This document shows, one piece after another, positions 9,982 through 18,174 of a stretch of 32,291 nucleotides of DNA. The notes under the pieces are model-generated. The model was not told the DNA's origin. It searched no databases and saw only the letters and a list, made by a program, of their open reading frames with translations. The stretch is from assembly GCA_031256895.1 (NCBI GenBank), contig JAIRPR010000205.1:1-32291 (forward strand). The letters are read 5' to 3'. This DNA is from Coriobacteriaceae bacterium. GTDB taxonomy: Bacteria > Actinomycetota > Coriobacteriia > Coriobacteriales > Eggerthellaceae. The position numbers and the translations under genes were made by a program. Within the stretch, counting starts at the first letter, position 1; the number at the start of each line of letters is the position of its first letter.

Positions 9982-10680
9982 TTACACGGGGCGTTGGGCT
10001 ATGCGGGTTATGGCTGAGGCTTCAAGGTCGGGGTGGGCCGCCAACAGGGCTGCCACGAAGGCATCGACACGCAAAGATCCGCTCGCATGCGCCCTTAAGC
10101 TGAAGCGCAGCATGTTTCCTTCCCCCTCCAAAGGCCCGACCAGGAAATCGGCGCTCGCCAGTTCCTTTTCGCCGTTCTTGCGCTTGACCAGCACGGTTTC
10201 AGGCGGTACCAGAAGCTCGGCACTCACACAAGGCTTATTCAGCCCTTCCGCCCTGCCCGGTTCCTTGTCTTCCGTCCCTCCAGGTTCCCCCTTCTTGGGC
10301 AAGAAAGCCAATTCTACCAGGTAGGTACTCACCGGATAGGCCACCGATGGCGCAGGGGCTTTGTTGCCCAGATACTCACAGGAACTTGGCATGAGGTCTG
10401 CCACGCTGGCCGCTTCAAGGGCTTCCCGTGCCTTTTCAGGGGCGATGTAGCGGGTCAGGTACAGGTCGAAGCATTCCTGGGTGCCCCCCACCCCCACCGG
10501 CAAGGCAGCGCCGAAGGCTATCTTCATATGGGGGGAAAAGCCCTGGGAGACCGCAAAGGGAAGGCCAGCCCTGCGCACGGTCCGTTCCAGGGCGCGTGCC
10601 ACTTCCAAATGGGACAAAAGGGCAAGTCGCCCGCTCTTGCGAAAGGTGACCCTCAAACGGAACGCTTGGGCCTCACTCAT
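9982..10680 (-). CDS. DUF2344 / TIGR03936-type radical SAM-linked protein
   Basis: A 232-residue protein of the TIGR03936/DUF2344 family, which is nearly always encoded beside or fused to a TIGR03960 radical SAM protein. The family N-terminus is visible: RLRVTFRKSGRLALLSHLEVARALERTVRRAGLPFAVSQGFSPH, followed by IAFGAALPVGVGGTQECFDL. The biochemical role is not known to me. In many anaerobes the pair sits next to rodA and before genes for RNase G and ribosomal protein L21, so a link to RNA or ribosome modification has been suspected; that is speculation. The ATG at 10680 overlaps the end of the radical SAM gene by 8 nt, suggesting coupled translation. A Gly/Glu-rich stretch near residue 130 is variable. 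Confidence 0.85.
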   Translation of the reverse strand: MSEAQAFRLRVTFRKSGRLALLSHLEVARALERTVRRAGLPFAVSQGFSPHMKIAFGAALPVGVGGTQECFDLYLTRYIAPEKAREALEAASVADLMPSSCEYLGNKAPAPSVAYPVSTYLVELAFLPKKGEPGGTEDKEPGRAEGLNKPCVSAELLVPPETVLVKRKNGEKELASADFLVGPLEGEGNMLRFSLRAHASGSLRVDAFVAALLAAHPDLEASAITRIAQRPV

Positions 10681-12730
10681 GGGACGCCTCCTTGCGGGGT
10701 TCCTGGGTCATCGGCTCCACCTGGTAACGGGGGCACAGGCCGCAGGCCTCACAACTACCGAAAGAGCAATCCGGCGTGGTCTGCCCCAGGGCTGCCCGCT
10801 GCCGCTCGCGCCGCAAAAAGCCTGTCTCCACGCCGCAGTCTATGTGGCTCCAGGGTGGAATGAAGGCCGTGTCCCAGCTGCGCGAGGCTGCCTCAGCCGG
10901 TGTGAAGCCCAGCGTGACGGCAGCATCTTCCCAGGTTTGCGCATTGAAGCATTCCGACCAGGCGTCGAAACGGGCACCGCGCCTCCAAGCCCCCTCTATC
11001 CAGGCGGCACATTCGCGTCCGCCCCTGCTCAAGGCCGCCTCTATAAGGCTTGTGGCTGGATCGTGCCAGTTCACCGTGATGGCACGGTACTTCACCGAGG
11101 ACCGCAGCAGGTTCACACGCCGCATGGCCTCGTCAGGCGGTATCTGCCCGTCCCACTGGAAGGGGGTGTGCGGCTTGGGCACGAAAAGGGCGCAGGACAC
11201 GCTCATCTTGATGCTGCCGCGCATTCCGGGCGGCACCGCTTCACGCGCCCGGTCATATGCCCGTTGGGCCAAGCTTGCGATGCCCTTGACGTCATCGTCG
11301 GTCTCGGTGGGAAGCCCCAGCATGAAATAGAGCTTGCAATGGCGCCAACCGGCGGCAAAGGCTGCATCGATGGCATTGAACAGGTCGTCCTCGGTCACGT
11401 TCTTATTGATGACGTCGCGCAGGCGCTGGGTCCCCGCTTCGGGCGCAAAGGTCAGGCCCCCCTTCTTGCGGCCTGCCACCAGTCCGGCCATGCTGACCCC
11501 GAAGGCATCGAGGCGCTGCGAGGGGATGGATATGCGGATGCCCTTTCCCTCACACGCCTGGTTCAGACGGGTCAGGATAGCGGCTATCTGGGAATGGTCG
11601 GTGGTCGAAAGCGAGGTCAGGCTGACCTCGTCGTAGCCGGTGGCCTCAAGGCCTTCCAACACCGCAGACACGATCTGTTCAGCCGGCCGCTCCCGTACAG
11701 GGCGGTATATCATGCCAGCCTGGCAGAAGCGGCAGCCCCGGGTGCAGCCGCGCAGCACCTCGACATTCAGGCGGTCATGGACTGTTTCAATGAAGGGCAC
11801 CACACAGGGCTCCCAGGCGGGGCTTTGGGAGAATCCCGTGAAGATGCGCCGACGAAAGACCGGGACGGTGTCCCGGCTCAGGGTGTCCCGGCTCAGGGTG
11901 TCCTGGCGCGGGGCTTCCTGGCACGGGGCGTCCTGGCGCGGGGCTTCCCGGCTCAGGGCATCCTGGCGCGGAGCGGGCACAAGCCAAGTGCCGCGTGCCT
12001 GGGCCTCTTCTTGTCCCAAGCCGACATAGAGCGAGGGCACGTAGGTCCCCGGTACCAGCGCAAGCCTGCGCAAGGTATCAGCACGGCCCATGCCCGCCTG
12101 CTTGCAGCGGCGATGCTCGTGCAAGAGCTCAGGCACGGATTCCTCGCCTTCCCCCAAGGAAAAAGCATCAAAGAACAGATGGAAGGGCTCAGGGTTGTAG
12201 GCGACCGGCCCGCCCCCGATGACCAGGGGGTGGCTATCGTCTCGGTCGGCGGCATGGAGCGGGATGCCTGCCAGGTCAAGCACCTCTAGAATGTTGCTTG
12301 CCACCAGTTCGTGCGACAGGGTGATGCCCAATGCGTCGAACTGCGCCAATGGTGCGCAGCCTTCGAGCGAGAAAAGGGGAAGCCCTTCTTGGCGCATCAG
12401 GTCGCAGAAGTCAGGTGCGGGAAGGAAGGCACGTTCGGCCGACATGCCCTCTTGGGCGTTGACCGCTTTGCACAGTATCCGGAGCGCCTGGTTCGGCTGG
12501 CCGAGCTCGTAGGTGTCCGGATAAACCATGCAGAACCGGTAGACCCCTGGCACGGGGGCCGACATGCCCGAAGCCGTTATCGAGGCCCCAAGACCAAGGT
12601 CAGGCGTTGCAGGTTCCCGATAGGAAGTCCCCGGCACCGGGGCGGTAGCCCCCCATTCGTGATTGATATAGCGCGCAGGCCTTTCGGCCTGCGCGAGAAG
12701 CCGGGCAAGGCGCGGCCAGAGGTCGGTCAT
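10673..12730 (-). CDS. B12-binding-type radical SAM protein, TIGR03960 family
   Basis: A protein of about 685 residues of the TIGR03960 family. The N-terminal B12-binding-like region runs from VYRFCMVYPDTYELGQPNQALRIL to LVIGGGPVAYNPEPF. The radical SAM core starts with LNVEVLRGCTRGCRFCQAG, whose CxxxCxxC binds the [4Fe-4S] cluster that cleaves SAM. The C-terminus has the typical CSFGSCEACGLCPRY cysteine cluster. The track start at 12748 is GTG. The ATG at 12730 is better because GAAGGGAAGG lies 6 nt upstream. Before the core there is an in-frame expansion of five-residue units (RQDAL, SREAP, RQDAP and so on). The substrate is unknown. It follows the DUF697 gene and is coupled to the DUF2344 gene. 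Confidence 0.88.
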   Translation of the reverse strand: MTDLWPRLARLLAQAERPARYINHEWGATAPVPGTSYREPATPDLGLGASITASGMSAPVPGVYRFCMVYPDTYELGQPNQALRILCKAVNAQEGMSAERAFLPAPDFCDLMRQEGLPLFSLEGCAPLAQFDALGITLSHELVASNILEVLDLAGIPLHAADRDDSHPLVIGGGPVAYNPEPFHLFFDAFSLGEGEESVPELLHEHRRCKQAGMGRADTLRRLALVPGTYVPSLYVGLGQEEAQARGTWLVPAPRQDALSREAPRQDAPCQEAPRQDTLSRDTLSRDTVPVFRRRIFTGFSQSPAWEPCVVPFIETVHDRLNVEVLRGCTRGCRFCQAGMIYRPVRERPAEQIVSAVLEGLEATGYDEVSLTSLSTTDHSQIAAILTRLNQACEGKGIRISIPSQRLDAFGVSMAGLVAGRKKGGLTFAPEAGTQRLRDVINKNVTEDDLFNAIDAAFAAGWRHCKLYFMLGLPTETDDDVKGIASLAQRAYDRAREAVPPGMRGSIKMSVSCALFVPKPHTPFQWDGQIPPDEAMRRVNLLRSSVKYRAITVNWHDPATSLIEAALSRGGRECAAWIEGAWRRGARFDAWSECFNAQTWEDAAVTLGFTPAEAASRSWDTAFIPPWSHIDCGVETGFLRRERQRAALGQTTPDCSFGSCEACGLCPRYQVEPMTQEPRKEASHE
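11862..11976 (-). repeat. In-frame 15-nt repeats in the radical SAM gene
   Basis: About seven 15-nt units (plus-strand forms GGTGTCCCGGCTCAG and GGCTTCCTGGCGCGG) encode RQDAL/SREAP-type pentapeptides between the N-terminal domain and the radical SAM core. The frame is kept, and the insert lies in what should be an interdomain linker. Confidence 0.85.
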
Positions 12731-12744
12731 CGGGCGCCTTCCCT

Positions 12745-13998
12745 TCACATGCCGGGGGTGGGGCCTGAGGCCTTATGTGTCAATTGGGCACCGATTGATT
12801 GGGCCTTCGCCAAGGCCTGAGCGACAAACGGCTGTTCTAAAACCGTTCCCGCAATGCAAAGTGCCTTGTTGCGCACCTTGGCCATCGCTGGAGGAAGCCC
12901 TTCGGGCGAACCGCCCCTCTCGAAGTACTCGATAGCGGCAAATCCCATGGCCAAGGTGCCGCTGAAGCCGACCCCTGCCTTGATGACCCAGCCCAATGCC
13001 GGAACGAAGGCCACCAGCTGCCGGGCAAGGCTTCGGCAGACGAACGCCCCACCTATCACCACGGCAAGCTCCTTCGCCCGCGCAAGCGACATCTCCTGCC
13101 CATAGGCCGCTGCCACCTGCAGCAGCATCTTTGCCTGGTTCAAGGTCATGACCGGGAGGTCTGCCCCCGGAAGGAACGCGACGAAGCCGATCCCCGCGTT
13201 CTGGAGTGCGGTCGATATGACCGCCTCAGCCGAAAGGGGCCTCACGACGAAGGGGAACGCCTGGGCAAAGGCAAGGCGTTTCGCCTTGCAGGCCGCGATG
13301 ACCCATTCCCCCATGCGCTTCTCAAGCGAAGCCTCTAAGGCCTCGTTCAGCAGGTAGGGCTCTGCCTGGTCGTTTGTGCGCCTTCCGGGCGCCACAGGGC
13401 TTCCGGGTGCCACAGGGCTTCCGGGCGCCACAGGGCTTTCGGGCGCCACAGGGCTTCCGGGCGCCTCAGGTTCGCAGGCGGCAACGGGTACCCGGGCATG
13501 CTGAGGCCTACGGCCTGGCACCTGATGGGACCCCCTGCGTGGGTCAAGGAGAGGCGCAAGGATGGATGCGCTTCCTGCTGTCGGCTGCCTTGACGCATTC
13601 TGGGCCCTCAGGTCGGGCGCGAGCACGTCTGCAGGAGGCAGCACGGTGCCTGCCGCTTGGGCGATAGCGCTCACCAGGCTGGGCATGGTGGTGACCACCA
13701 TGACCGGTACCCCTGCCTCGCGCAGGAGCGCTGCGTGGGCGCCCACCTGTTCGTTGAAGCCTGCAACAATGACGGCCATGTCTGATTCCGGGAACACCGG
13801 CAAGGCAGAACGCGAGAAATACCGCGCAATGACCTGCGCATAGGGCGATGGGCTGGTGAACACCCTGCCTATCAGGGCAACCAGGTCATCCGGGGCGGTC
13901 TCGTCCAGGTACACGCTGACCACCAGGCTGGTGGTGCGTGCCTTCTCGATATCGGTCGCCTCATCTATGACGGCCTTCACGTCCAAGGGGATCTGCAT
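12745..13998 (-). CDS. DUF697 family protein with degenerate GTPase-like N-terminus
   Basis: About 417 residues. The C-terminal half matches the DUF697 pattern (FLPGADLPVMTLNQAKMLLQVAAAYGQ, then AKELAVVIGGAFVCRSLARQL and ALGWVIKAGVGFSGTLAMG), with two or three hydrophobic helices. The N-terminal half has a Rossmann-like run (SDMAVIVAGFNEQ, VPVMVVTTMPS) but no Walker A motif, so it resembles a GTPase domain without nucleotide-binding residues. Between them lies an in-frame APGSPV repeat. The TTG start in the track (14043) is unlikely. ATG at 13998 follows AGAGAGAAGG with good spacing. It sits between rodA and the radical SAM gene in the mre cluster. Function unknown; a membrane-associated scaffold is possible. 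Confidence 0.75.
   Translation of the reverse strand: MQIPLDVKAVIDEATDIEKARTTSLVVSVYLDETAPDDLVALIGRVFTSPSPYAQVIARYFSRSALPVFPESDMAVIVAGFNEQVGAHAALLREAGVPVMVVTTMPSLVSAIAQAAGTVLPPADVLAPDLRAQNASRQPTAGSASILAPLLDPRRGSHQVPGRRPQHARVPVAACEPEAPGSPVAPESPVAPGSPVAPGSPVAPGRRTNDQAEPYLLNEALEASLEKRMGEWVIAACKAKRLAFAQAFPFVVRPLSAEAVISTALQNAGIGFVAFLPGADLPVMTLNQAKMLLQVAAAYGQEMSLARAKELAVVIGGAFVCRSLARQLVAFVPALGWVIKAGVGFSGTLAMGFAAIEYFERGGSPEGLPPAMAKVRNKALCIAGTVLEQPFVAQALAKAQSIGAQLTHKASGPTPGM
13384..13466 (-). repeat. In-frame 18-nt repeats in the DUF697 gene
   Basis: Four to five near-perfect 18-nt units (plus strand GGGCGCCACAGGGCTTCC) encode APGSPV-type hexapeptides in the linker between the two halves of the protein. 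The low divergence between units suggests recent expansion. Confidence 0.88.
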
Positions 13999-14208
13999 AG
14001 CAACCTTCTCTCTGGCTTGTTCCGCTTCCGTTTCTTTCCGCAATGCCGGGGGCTTTCTTCCCCGGCAGCTCTCCGCAAAGGGGGGGCTGCCCTTTCCTGG
14101 CGACGCTCCGCAATGCCGGGGTATCCCTTTGTCGGCGGCGCTTCGGCCATAGCCGTTTCGCGCATCCCCGGCGTGCCCGCAGTGCCGGAAGCTTCCCCGG
14201 CAAGCCCG
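13999..14208. repeat. rodA-DUF697 spacer with CCGCAATGCCGGGG repeats
   Basis: The 210-bp gap contains three spaced copies of CCGCAATGCCGGGG or close variants (about 14039, 14109 and 14179 on the plus strand), plus several GC hairpins such as GGGGCTTTCTTCCCC. No promoter or gene is evident, so the DUF697 gene may be cotranscribed with rodA. Confidence 0.7.
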
Positions 14209-15393
14209 CTAACGGCTCCCGCGCGCCCAGACCGAGCCGACAAGGCCCAACAGCATGAAGTTCACCAGCATGAACGACGAGCCATAGCTCATGAAGGGCA
14301 GGGGGATGCCGGTAATAGGCATCAATCCGCAGGTCATGCCTATGTTCTCCAAGATCTGGAAGAGCCACATGCCCAGGACGCAGAACACTATCAGGGTGCC
14401 GAAGAGGTTCCCCGCCTTGACTGCTATACGAAAGCTTATCAAAACAAGTGCTCCGTACAGAGCCAAGAGCAGCAATACACCGAAAAACCCGAGCTCTTCG
14501 GCAAGCACACAGAAGATGAAATCGGTGGGGGCTTCGGGCAGGAAGCCCAGAGTCGATTGGGTCGCGTTCGTCAAGCCCTTCCCCATCAGGCCTCCCGACC
14601 CGATGGCGATCTTCGCCTGGTTCAGGTTGTAGCCTTCGTCCGACTGGGCATAGGACTGGTCGATGAACACCAGCAGGCGTGCCCGTTGGTAATCCTTGAG
14701 CAGCTTGTATTCCCCCGTCGAGCCTTTTATCATCTCGTCGGCCAACAACAGCAGGCCCAGCGCGAGCAAGGCTGCCCCCAATGTTATCAGGAGGTATTTG
14801 AGCTTGGCCCCGCCCATGACCAAGGCGACGGCCGCGATGAAAAGATACACCAACCCGGTTCCAAGGTCGGGCTGGGTCATCACGCAGAGGAAGGGCACCA
14901 GCAGTATGCCCAAGGCCTTGCAATACTCGCGGGGGTCGTCAAGGCGCCCGCCATAGCGCGATACCACGCTGGCCGCCATCAGGATCACCGTGAGCTTTGC
15001 GAACTCGCCCGGCTGCAGCTGGAAACCGAATATGCTTATCCAGGAAGTGGCGCCTTTTGCCTCGACGCCCAGGATGGGCAGGTGTGGCGAAAGGATCAAG
15101 GCCACGTTCACGGCCAACAGCACGGTCGCGAAATCCGAGAGCAACCGATAGTCGAAGCGCCACAAAAGCGCCATCAGCACCGCACCGATGGCCACACCTT
15201 GGGCCTGGCGGCTGAAGCTGTAGTCCTCGTTCGTCAGCACCGCAGACCACACCACCAAAAGCCCATAGCCCACCACCAAGGTGATGACCGCCAGGAAGGG
15301 CAGGTTGACATAGCGGAAGAGGGGTGCGCGCTTGGTGGACGCGATCGAGGGATCGGGAGCAGCCACCGTGTTTATCTCAGGTACGCCTGCCAT
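14209..15393 (-). CDS. rodA: Rod-shape SEDS glycosyltransferase RodA
   Basis: RodA is the SEDS-family peptidoglycan glycosyltransferase of the elongation machinery and partners with PBP2 in the cytoplasmic membrane. The 394-residue product is almost entirely hydrophobic with about ten membrane spans. It shows the family motifs LQPGEFAKLTVIL, FLPEAPTDFIFCVLAEELGF and ENIGMTCGLMPITGIPLPFMSYG. Direct linkage to mrdA and mreBCD supports RodA rather than FtsW. The ATG at 15393 has TAGGAGC 6 nt upstream and starts 9 nt after the mrdA stop. Length is normal for RodA. Confidence 0.95.
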   Translation of the reverse strand: MAGVPEINTVAAPDPSIASTKRAPLFRYVNLPFLAVITLVVGYGLLVVWSAVLTNEDYSFSRQAQGVAIGAVLMALLWRFDYRLLSDFATVLLAVNVALILSPHLPILGVEAKGATSWISIFGFQLQPGEFAKLTVILMAASVVSRYGGRLDDPREYCKALGILLVPFLCVMTQPDLGTGLVYLFIAAVALVMGGAKLKYLLITLGAALLALGLLLLADEMIKGSTGEYKLLKDYQRARLLVFIDQSYAQSDEGYNLNQAKIAIGSGGLMGKGLTNATQSTLGFLPEAPTDFIFCVLAEELGFFGVLLLLALYGALVLISFRIAVKAGNLFGTLIVFCVLGMWLFQILENIGMTCGLMPITGIPLPFMSYGSSFMLVNFMLLGLVGSVWARGSR

Positions 15394-15402
15394 CGCCTGC
15401 TC

Positions 15403-17565
15403 CTAATCCGTCCTGCGGGGGCTGCCCGCGTTGTTGTCGTCGGGCAAGGGCACCGATTTGCCGCTGGAGCCGGGCACCGGTGCCAGCACGGTGCTCAGCG
15501 TGCCCTCGTCGAAGCTCAGCGCCGCGCTGAGCACCTGTGCCGAGACCGGACAGGCCGAAAGCGCCCCGGCGCCGCCCTGCTCAACCACACAGGCCACCAC
15601 GTAGCGCGGTGCGTCGAAGGGGGCATAGCAGGCGAACCAACCGTAGTCCTTCTTCCCTTTCACTTCTGCAGTTCCCGTCTTGGCTGCGGCGGGCACCCGT
15701 ATATCGTTCTCGGCGAATGCCCGCGACACGTTGGCGTCCTCTTCCGCCACGCCCTTCAGGGCATCGCGCATGATGGCCAGGTGTTCAGGGCTCACATCGA
15801 GCAACTGTTCCTCTTCAGCTTTGGCGGCAACCACGGTGTTGCCCTCTGAGTTCTTGACCTCTTTAAGAAGATGCGGCTTCACTAACCTGCCGGTCGCGAC
15901 CGCCGCGTAGCCCGCGGCCATTTGGATGGGAGTCACCAGAACGTCGCCCTGGCCGATGGACATGTTCGAGAGGTCGCCAGGCACCCACATGGAGCCTTCG
16001 GGCACGTTCCTGAACGCCTCGGTCTTCCATTCGGCATCGGGGATGCGCCCCGCCTGTTCGCCATCAAGGTCGATGCCGGTCAGGGTGCCAAAGCCGAAGC
16101 GCTTGATGAATTCCTGCAGGGCTGTCTCGCCAATGCGGTGGCGTTCGTCATAGAAGCCTTTTGCTATCTCGTAGAACACCACGTCGCAGGATACCACTAC
16201 ACCGCTACGGAAGTTCAGGTGGCCATGGCCGGAAAGGTTCCAGCATTTCTGCTCGTCGTCCTCGCCGAAGCCCGTCCAACTGCCCTGGCAGTCCCATTCG
16301 CGCGTGGCATCGGCGAAGCCATGCTCGAAGCCGGCCAGGCCGGTGAACGCCTTGAAGGTCGATGCGGCAGGATATCCGCCGGCAATGGCGCGGTTGAACA
16401 GGGGATAGAAAGATTCCGCGCTGCTGAACAGGTCCCAGACCTCCTGCGGGATGCCCCCTATGAAGCTCTCCGGCGTGTAGGTGGGGTAGTTCGCCAAGGC
16501 GATGATCCCACCGTCCGAAACGTCCATGCATACGAGCGAGGCAGCCACGCCCTTGCCCGTGCCTATGTCGCCGGTGGGCGCGACCAGGGCAGCCAGCGCC
16601 CTGTCCGCCACCTGCTGCACCGGCGCGCGCAGGGTCAGGTAGATGTCGTTCCCTTTCGTGGGGGCGGTCTCGCTTACTACCTGGCGCACCGTGCCGTCGG
16701 CATCGGCAACCACGACACGCTGCCCATGGTCGCCCGAGAGCACCGTGTCGTAGACGGCCTCGATGCCGCTCTTGCCCACGGTGTCGCCCATCTCAAGGTA
16801 GCTGCCTTCTCGAAAGGCTTTCATATCATCTTCCGAGACGGGGCCGGTATAGCCCAGCACATGGGCTGCCAGGGCGCCCCAAGGGTATTCCCGCGTGGTA
16901 CGGGTCTGGGTGGTCACGCCCGGGAAGGCGGTCGCGTGCTCGGCTATGAAGGCCACGTCGCGCAAACGCACGTTGCGTGCGACCACCCTTTGACTCTGTG
17001 CGCCGCTGCTCGAGTCCTGGATGCGCTGCCGCACGATGTTATGGGGCACGCCCAACAGCGCCGAGAGGCGCTGCACCACCGCACGGTCGCGGGCGACCTC
17101 GGCATCGGCAAGCACGGTGAGCGAGGTCCGGTTCTTCACCAGGGGTATCCCGTCGCTGTCGAAGATGTAGCCGCGCGGGGCTGTGGTGGAAACGGTGGTG
17201 AAGGTGTTCTCCTCGGCCTTCTGCCGGTACTCGTCGTTGGTGAGCACCTGCATGCCCCAGAGCCGCACGCCCAGGGAACCGAACACAGCCGCGGTGAACA
17301 CCCCCATGGCAACAAGGCGCAGACGCAGCTTCTCAAGCGGGTTTATCGCCTTCATGGGCGACTGGTTCACCTGCAGGATGCCCCGCGAGCCCTTGGCACC
17401 GCTGCCGACAGAAGAAGGCATCCCGATGGACTTGATGGACTCGACCGAATGCTTGCCCGCACTTATCTGGGAGGACTTCTTCTTCCGGGAGATGCGGTAC
17501 GCCACCAGCACGCCCACGGCGAGCGCGGTCAGGGTGATCAGGATGGCAGCAATGGCTAGGATCAT
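15403..17565 (-). CDS. mrdA: Penicillin-binding protein 2 (elongation transpeptidase)
   Basis: A class B PBP of 720 residues that cross-links lateral-wall peptidoglycan with RodA. The transpeptidase motifs are clear: the active-site STFK within PAASTFKAF near residue 400, SCD (the SxN position) near 459, and KTGTAEV near 628. The N-terminal dimerisation domain begins around TTAPRGYIFDSDGIPLVKN. The N-terminus is unusual. It has one hydrophobic segment at residues 1-25, a basic stretch and linker, and a second segment at about residues 85-105 (LVAMGVFTAAVFGSLGVRL), which is the usual PBP2 anchor. Either the protein has two spans or translation starts later, for example at MKAINPLEKL. The track start at 17565 lies 9 nt after the mreD stop, with only a weak ribosome binding site. 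Confidence 0.94.
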   Translation of the reverse strand: MILAIAAILITLTALAVGVLVAYRISRKKKSSQISAGKHSVESIKSIGMPSSVGSGAKGSRGILQVNQSPMKAINPLEKLRLRLVAMGVFTAAVFGSLGVRLWGMQVLTNDEYRQKAEENTFTTVSTTAPRGYIFDSDGIPLVKNRTSLTVLADAEVARDRAVVQRLSALLGVPHNIVRQRIQDSSSGAQSQRVVARNVRLRDVAFIAEHATAFPGVTTQTRTTREYPWGALAAHVLGYTGPVSEDDMKAFREGSYLEMGDTVGKSGIEAVYDTVLSGDHGQRVVVADADGTVRQVVSETAPTKGNDIYLTLRAPVQQVADRALAALVAPTGDIGTGKGVAASLVCMDVSDGGIIALANYPTYTPESFIGGIPQEVWDLFSSAESFYPLFNRAIAGGYPAASTFKAFTGLAGFEHGFADATREWDCQGSWTGFGEDDEQKCWNLSGHGHLNFRSGVVVSCDVVFYEIAKGFYDERHRIGETALQEFIKRFGFGTLTGIDLDGEQAGRIPDAEWKTEAFRNVPEGSMWVPGDLSNMSIGQGDVLVTPIQMAAGYAAVATGRLVKPHLLKEVKNSEGNTVVAAKAEEEQLLDVSPEHLAIMRDALKGVAEEDANVSRAFAENDIRVPAAAKTGTAEVKGKKDYGWFACYAPFDAPRYVVACVVEQGGAGALSACPVSAQVLSAALSFDEGTLSTVLAPVPGSSGKSVPLPDDNNAGSPRRTD

Positions 17566-17574
17566 GGCAAGAGC

Positions 17575-18174
17575 CTAGCGGTGGCGCATCTTGGTGATGG
17601 AAGCCTTCTTGCGCTTCCCGGGCGAAACGGCATGTACCTGGGTCGTAGGGGCGCCCAAGGCTGCCGATGGGGATCTCTTGACCGTAGGGCCGCCCCCTTG
17701 CAGCCGACTCATCAGGAAGTACAACACCACCCCGGCCACGCAATCATACAAGGCGCAGGGAAGCCCCCGGTGCACCAAGGCCTCGAAGGGGCTTTGTGCC
17801 AGGCCGAACACGATCATGAAAGCGGCATAGAGAACCTCGAGCAGCACCGCCGCAAGGGCGATGATGGTGACCGGCATGAAGAAGGTGTCGTTGTCAAGCA
17901 CCATGAAGACCCGCGACACGGCAAAGACGGCAAGCACCAGCAGGAATGCCGTGATGCCCACCGGCCCGTGCCCCATCAGGTCGTAGAGGAAGCCCAATAC
18001 GAAGGCCAGCACGAAGGTGGAAGGCATGCCGGGGCGCGTGACCGAGAGCACCAGGATGAAAGCCAGGATGAAGTTGGGGACCGCCGCAGAGACTGCGATG
18101 TTAGGCGCAATGATGACCTGCGCCAACACGGCGAAGACCAGGGCAAGCGCGGTGGCTATCAGGCTGCGGTCCAT
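17575..18174 (-). CDS. mreD: Rod shape-determining protein MreD
   Basis: A 199-residue integral membrane protein with about five or six hydrophobic segments, the family composition and its expected place between mreC and mrdA. The family hallmarks PNFILAFILVLSVTRPGMPSTFVLAFVLGFLYDLMGHGPVGI are visible. MreD helps organise the MreB-MreC-PBP2-RodA complex. The C-terminal tail of about 35 residues is basic (VKRSPSAALGAP to KRKKASITKMRHR) and longer than usual. Its ATG overlaps the mreC stop as TGATG, so translation is probably coupled. Confidence 0.92.
   Translation of the reverse strand: MDRSLIATALALVFAVLAQVIIAPNIAVSAAVPNFILAFILVLSVTRPGMPSTFVLAFVLGFLYDLMGHGPVGITAFLLVLAVFAVSRVFMVLDNDTFFMPVTIIALAAVLLEVLYAAFMIVFGLAQSPFEALVHRGLPCALYDCVAGVVLYFLMSRLQGGGPTVKRSPSAALGAPTTQVHAVSPGKRKKASITKMRHR

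Noticed and set aside
9707-12289. Plus-strand ORFs of 205 and 602 aa opposite the radical SAM and DUF2344 genes
   Set aside because: They are shadows of well-recognised minus-strand genes, and their sequences are Gly/Arg/His-rich without motifs.
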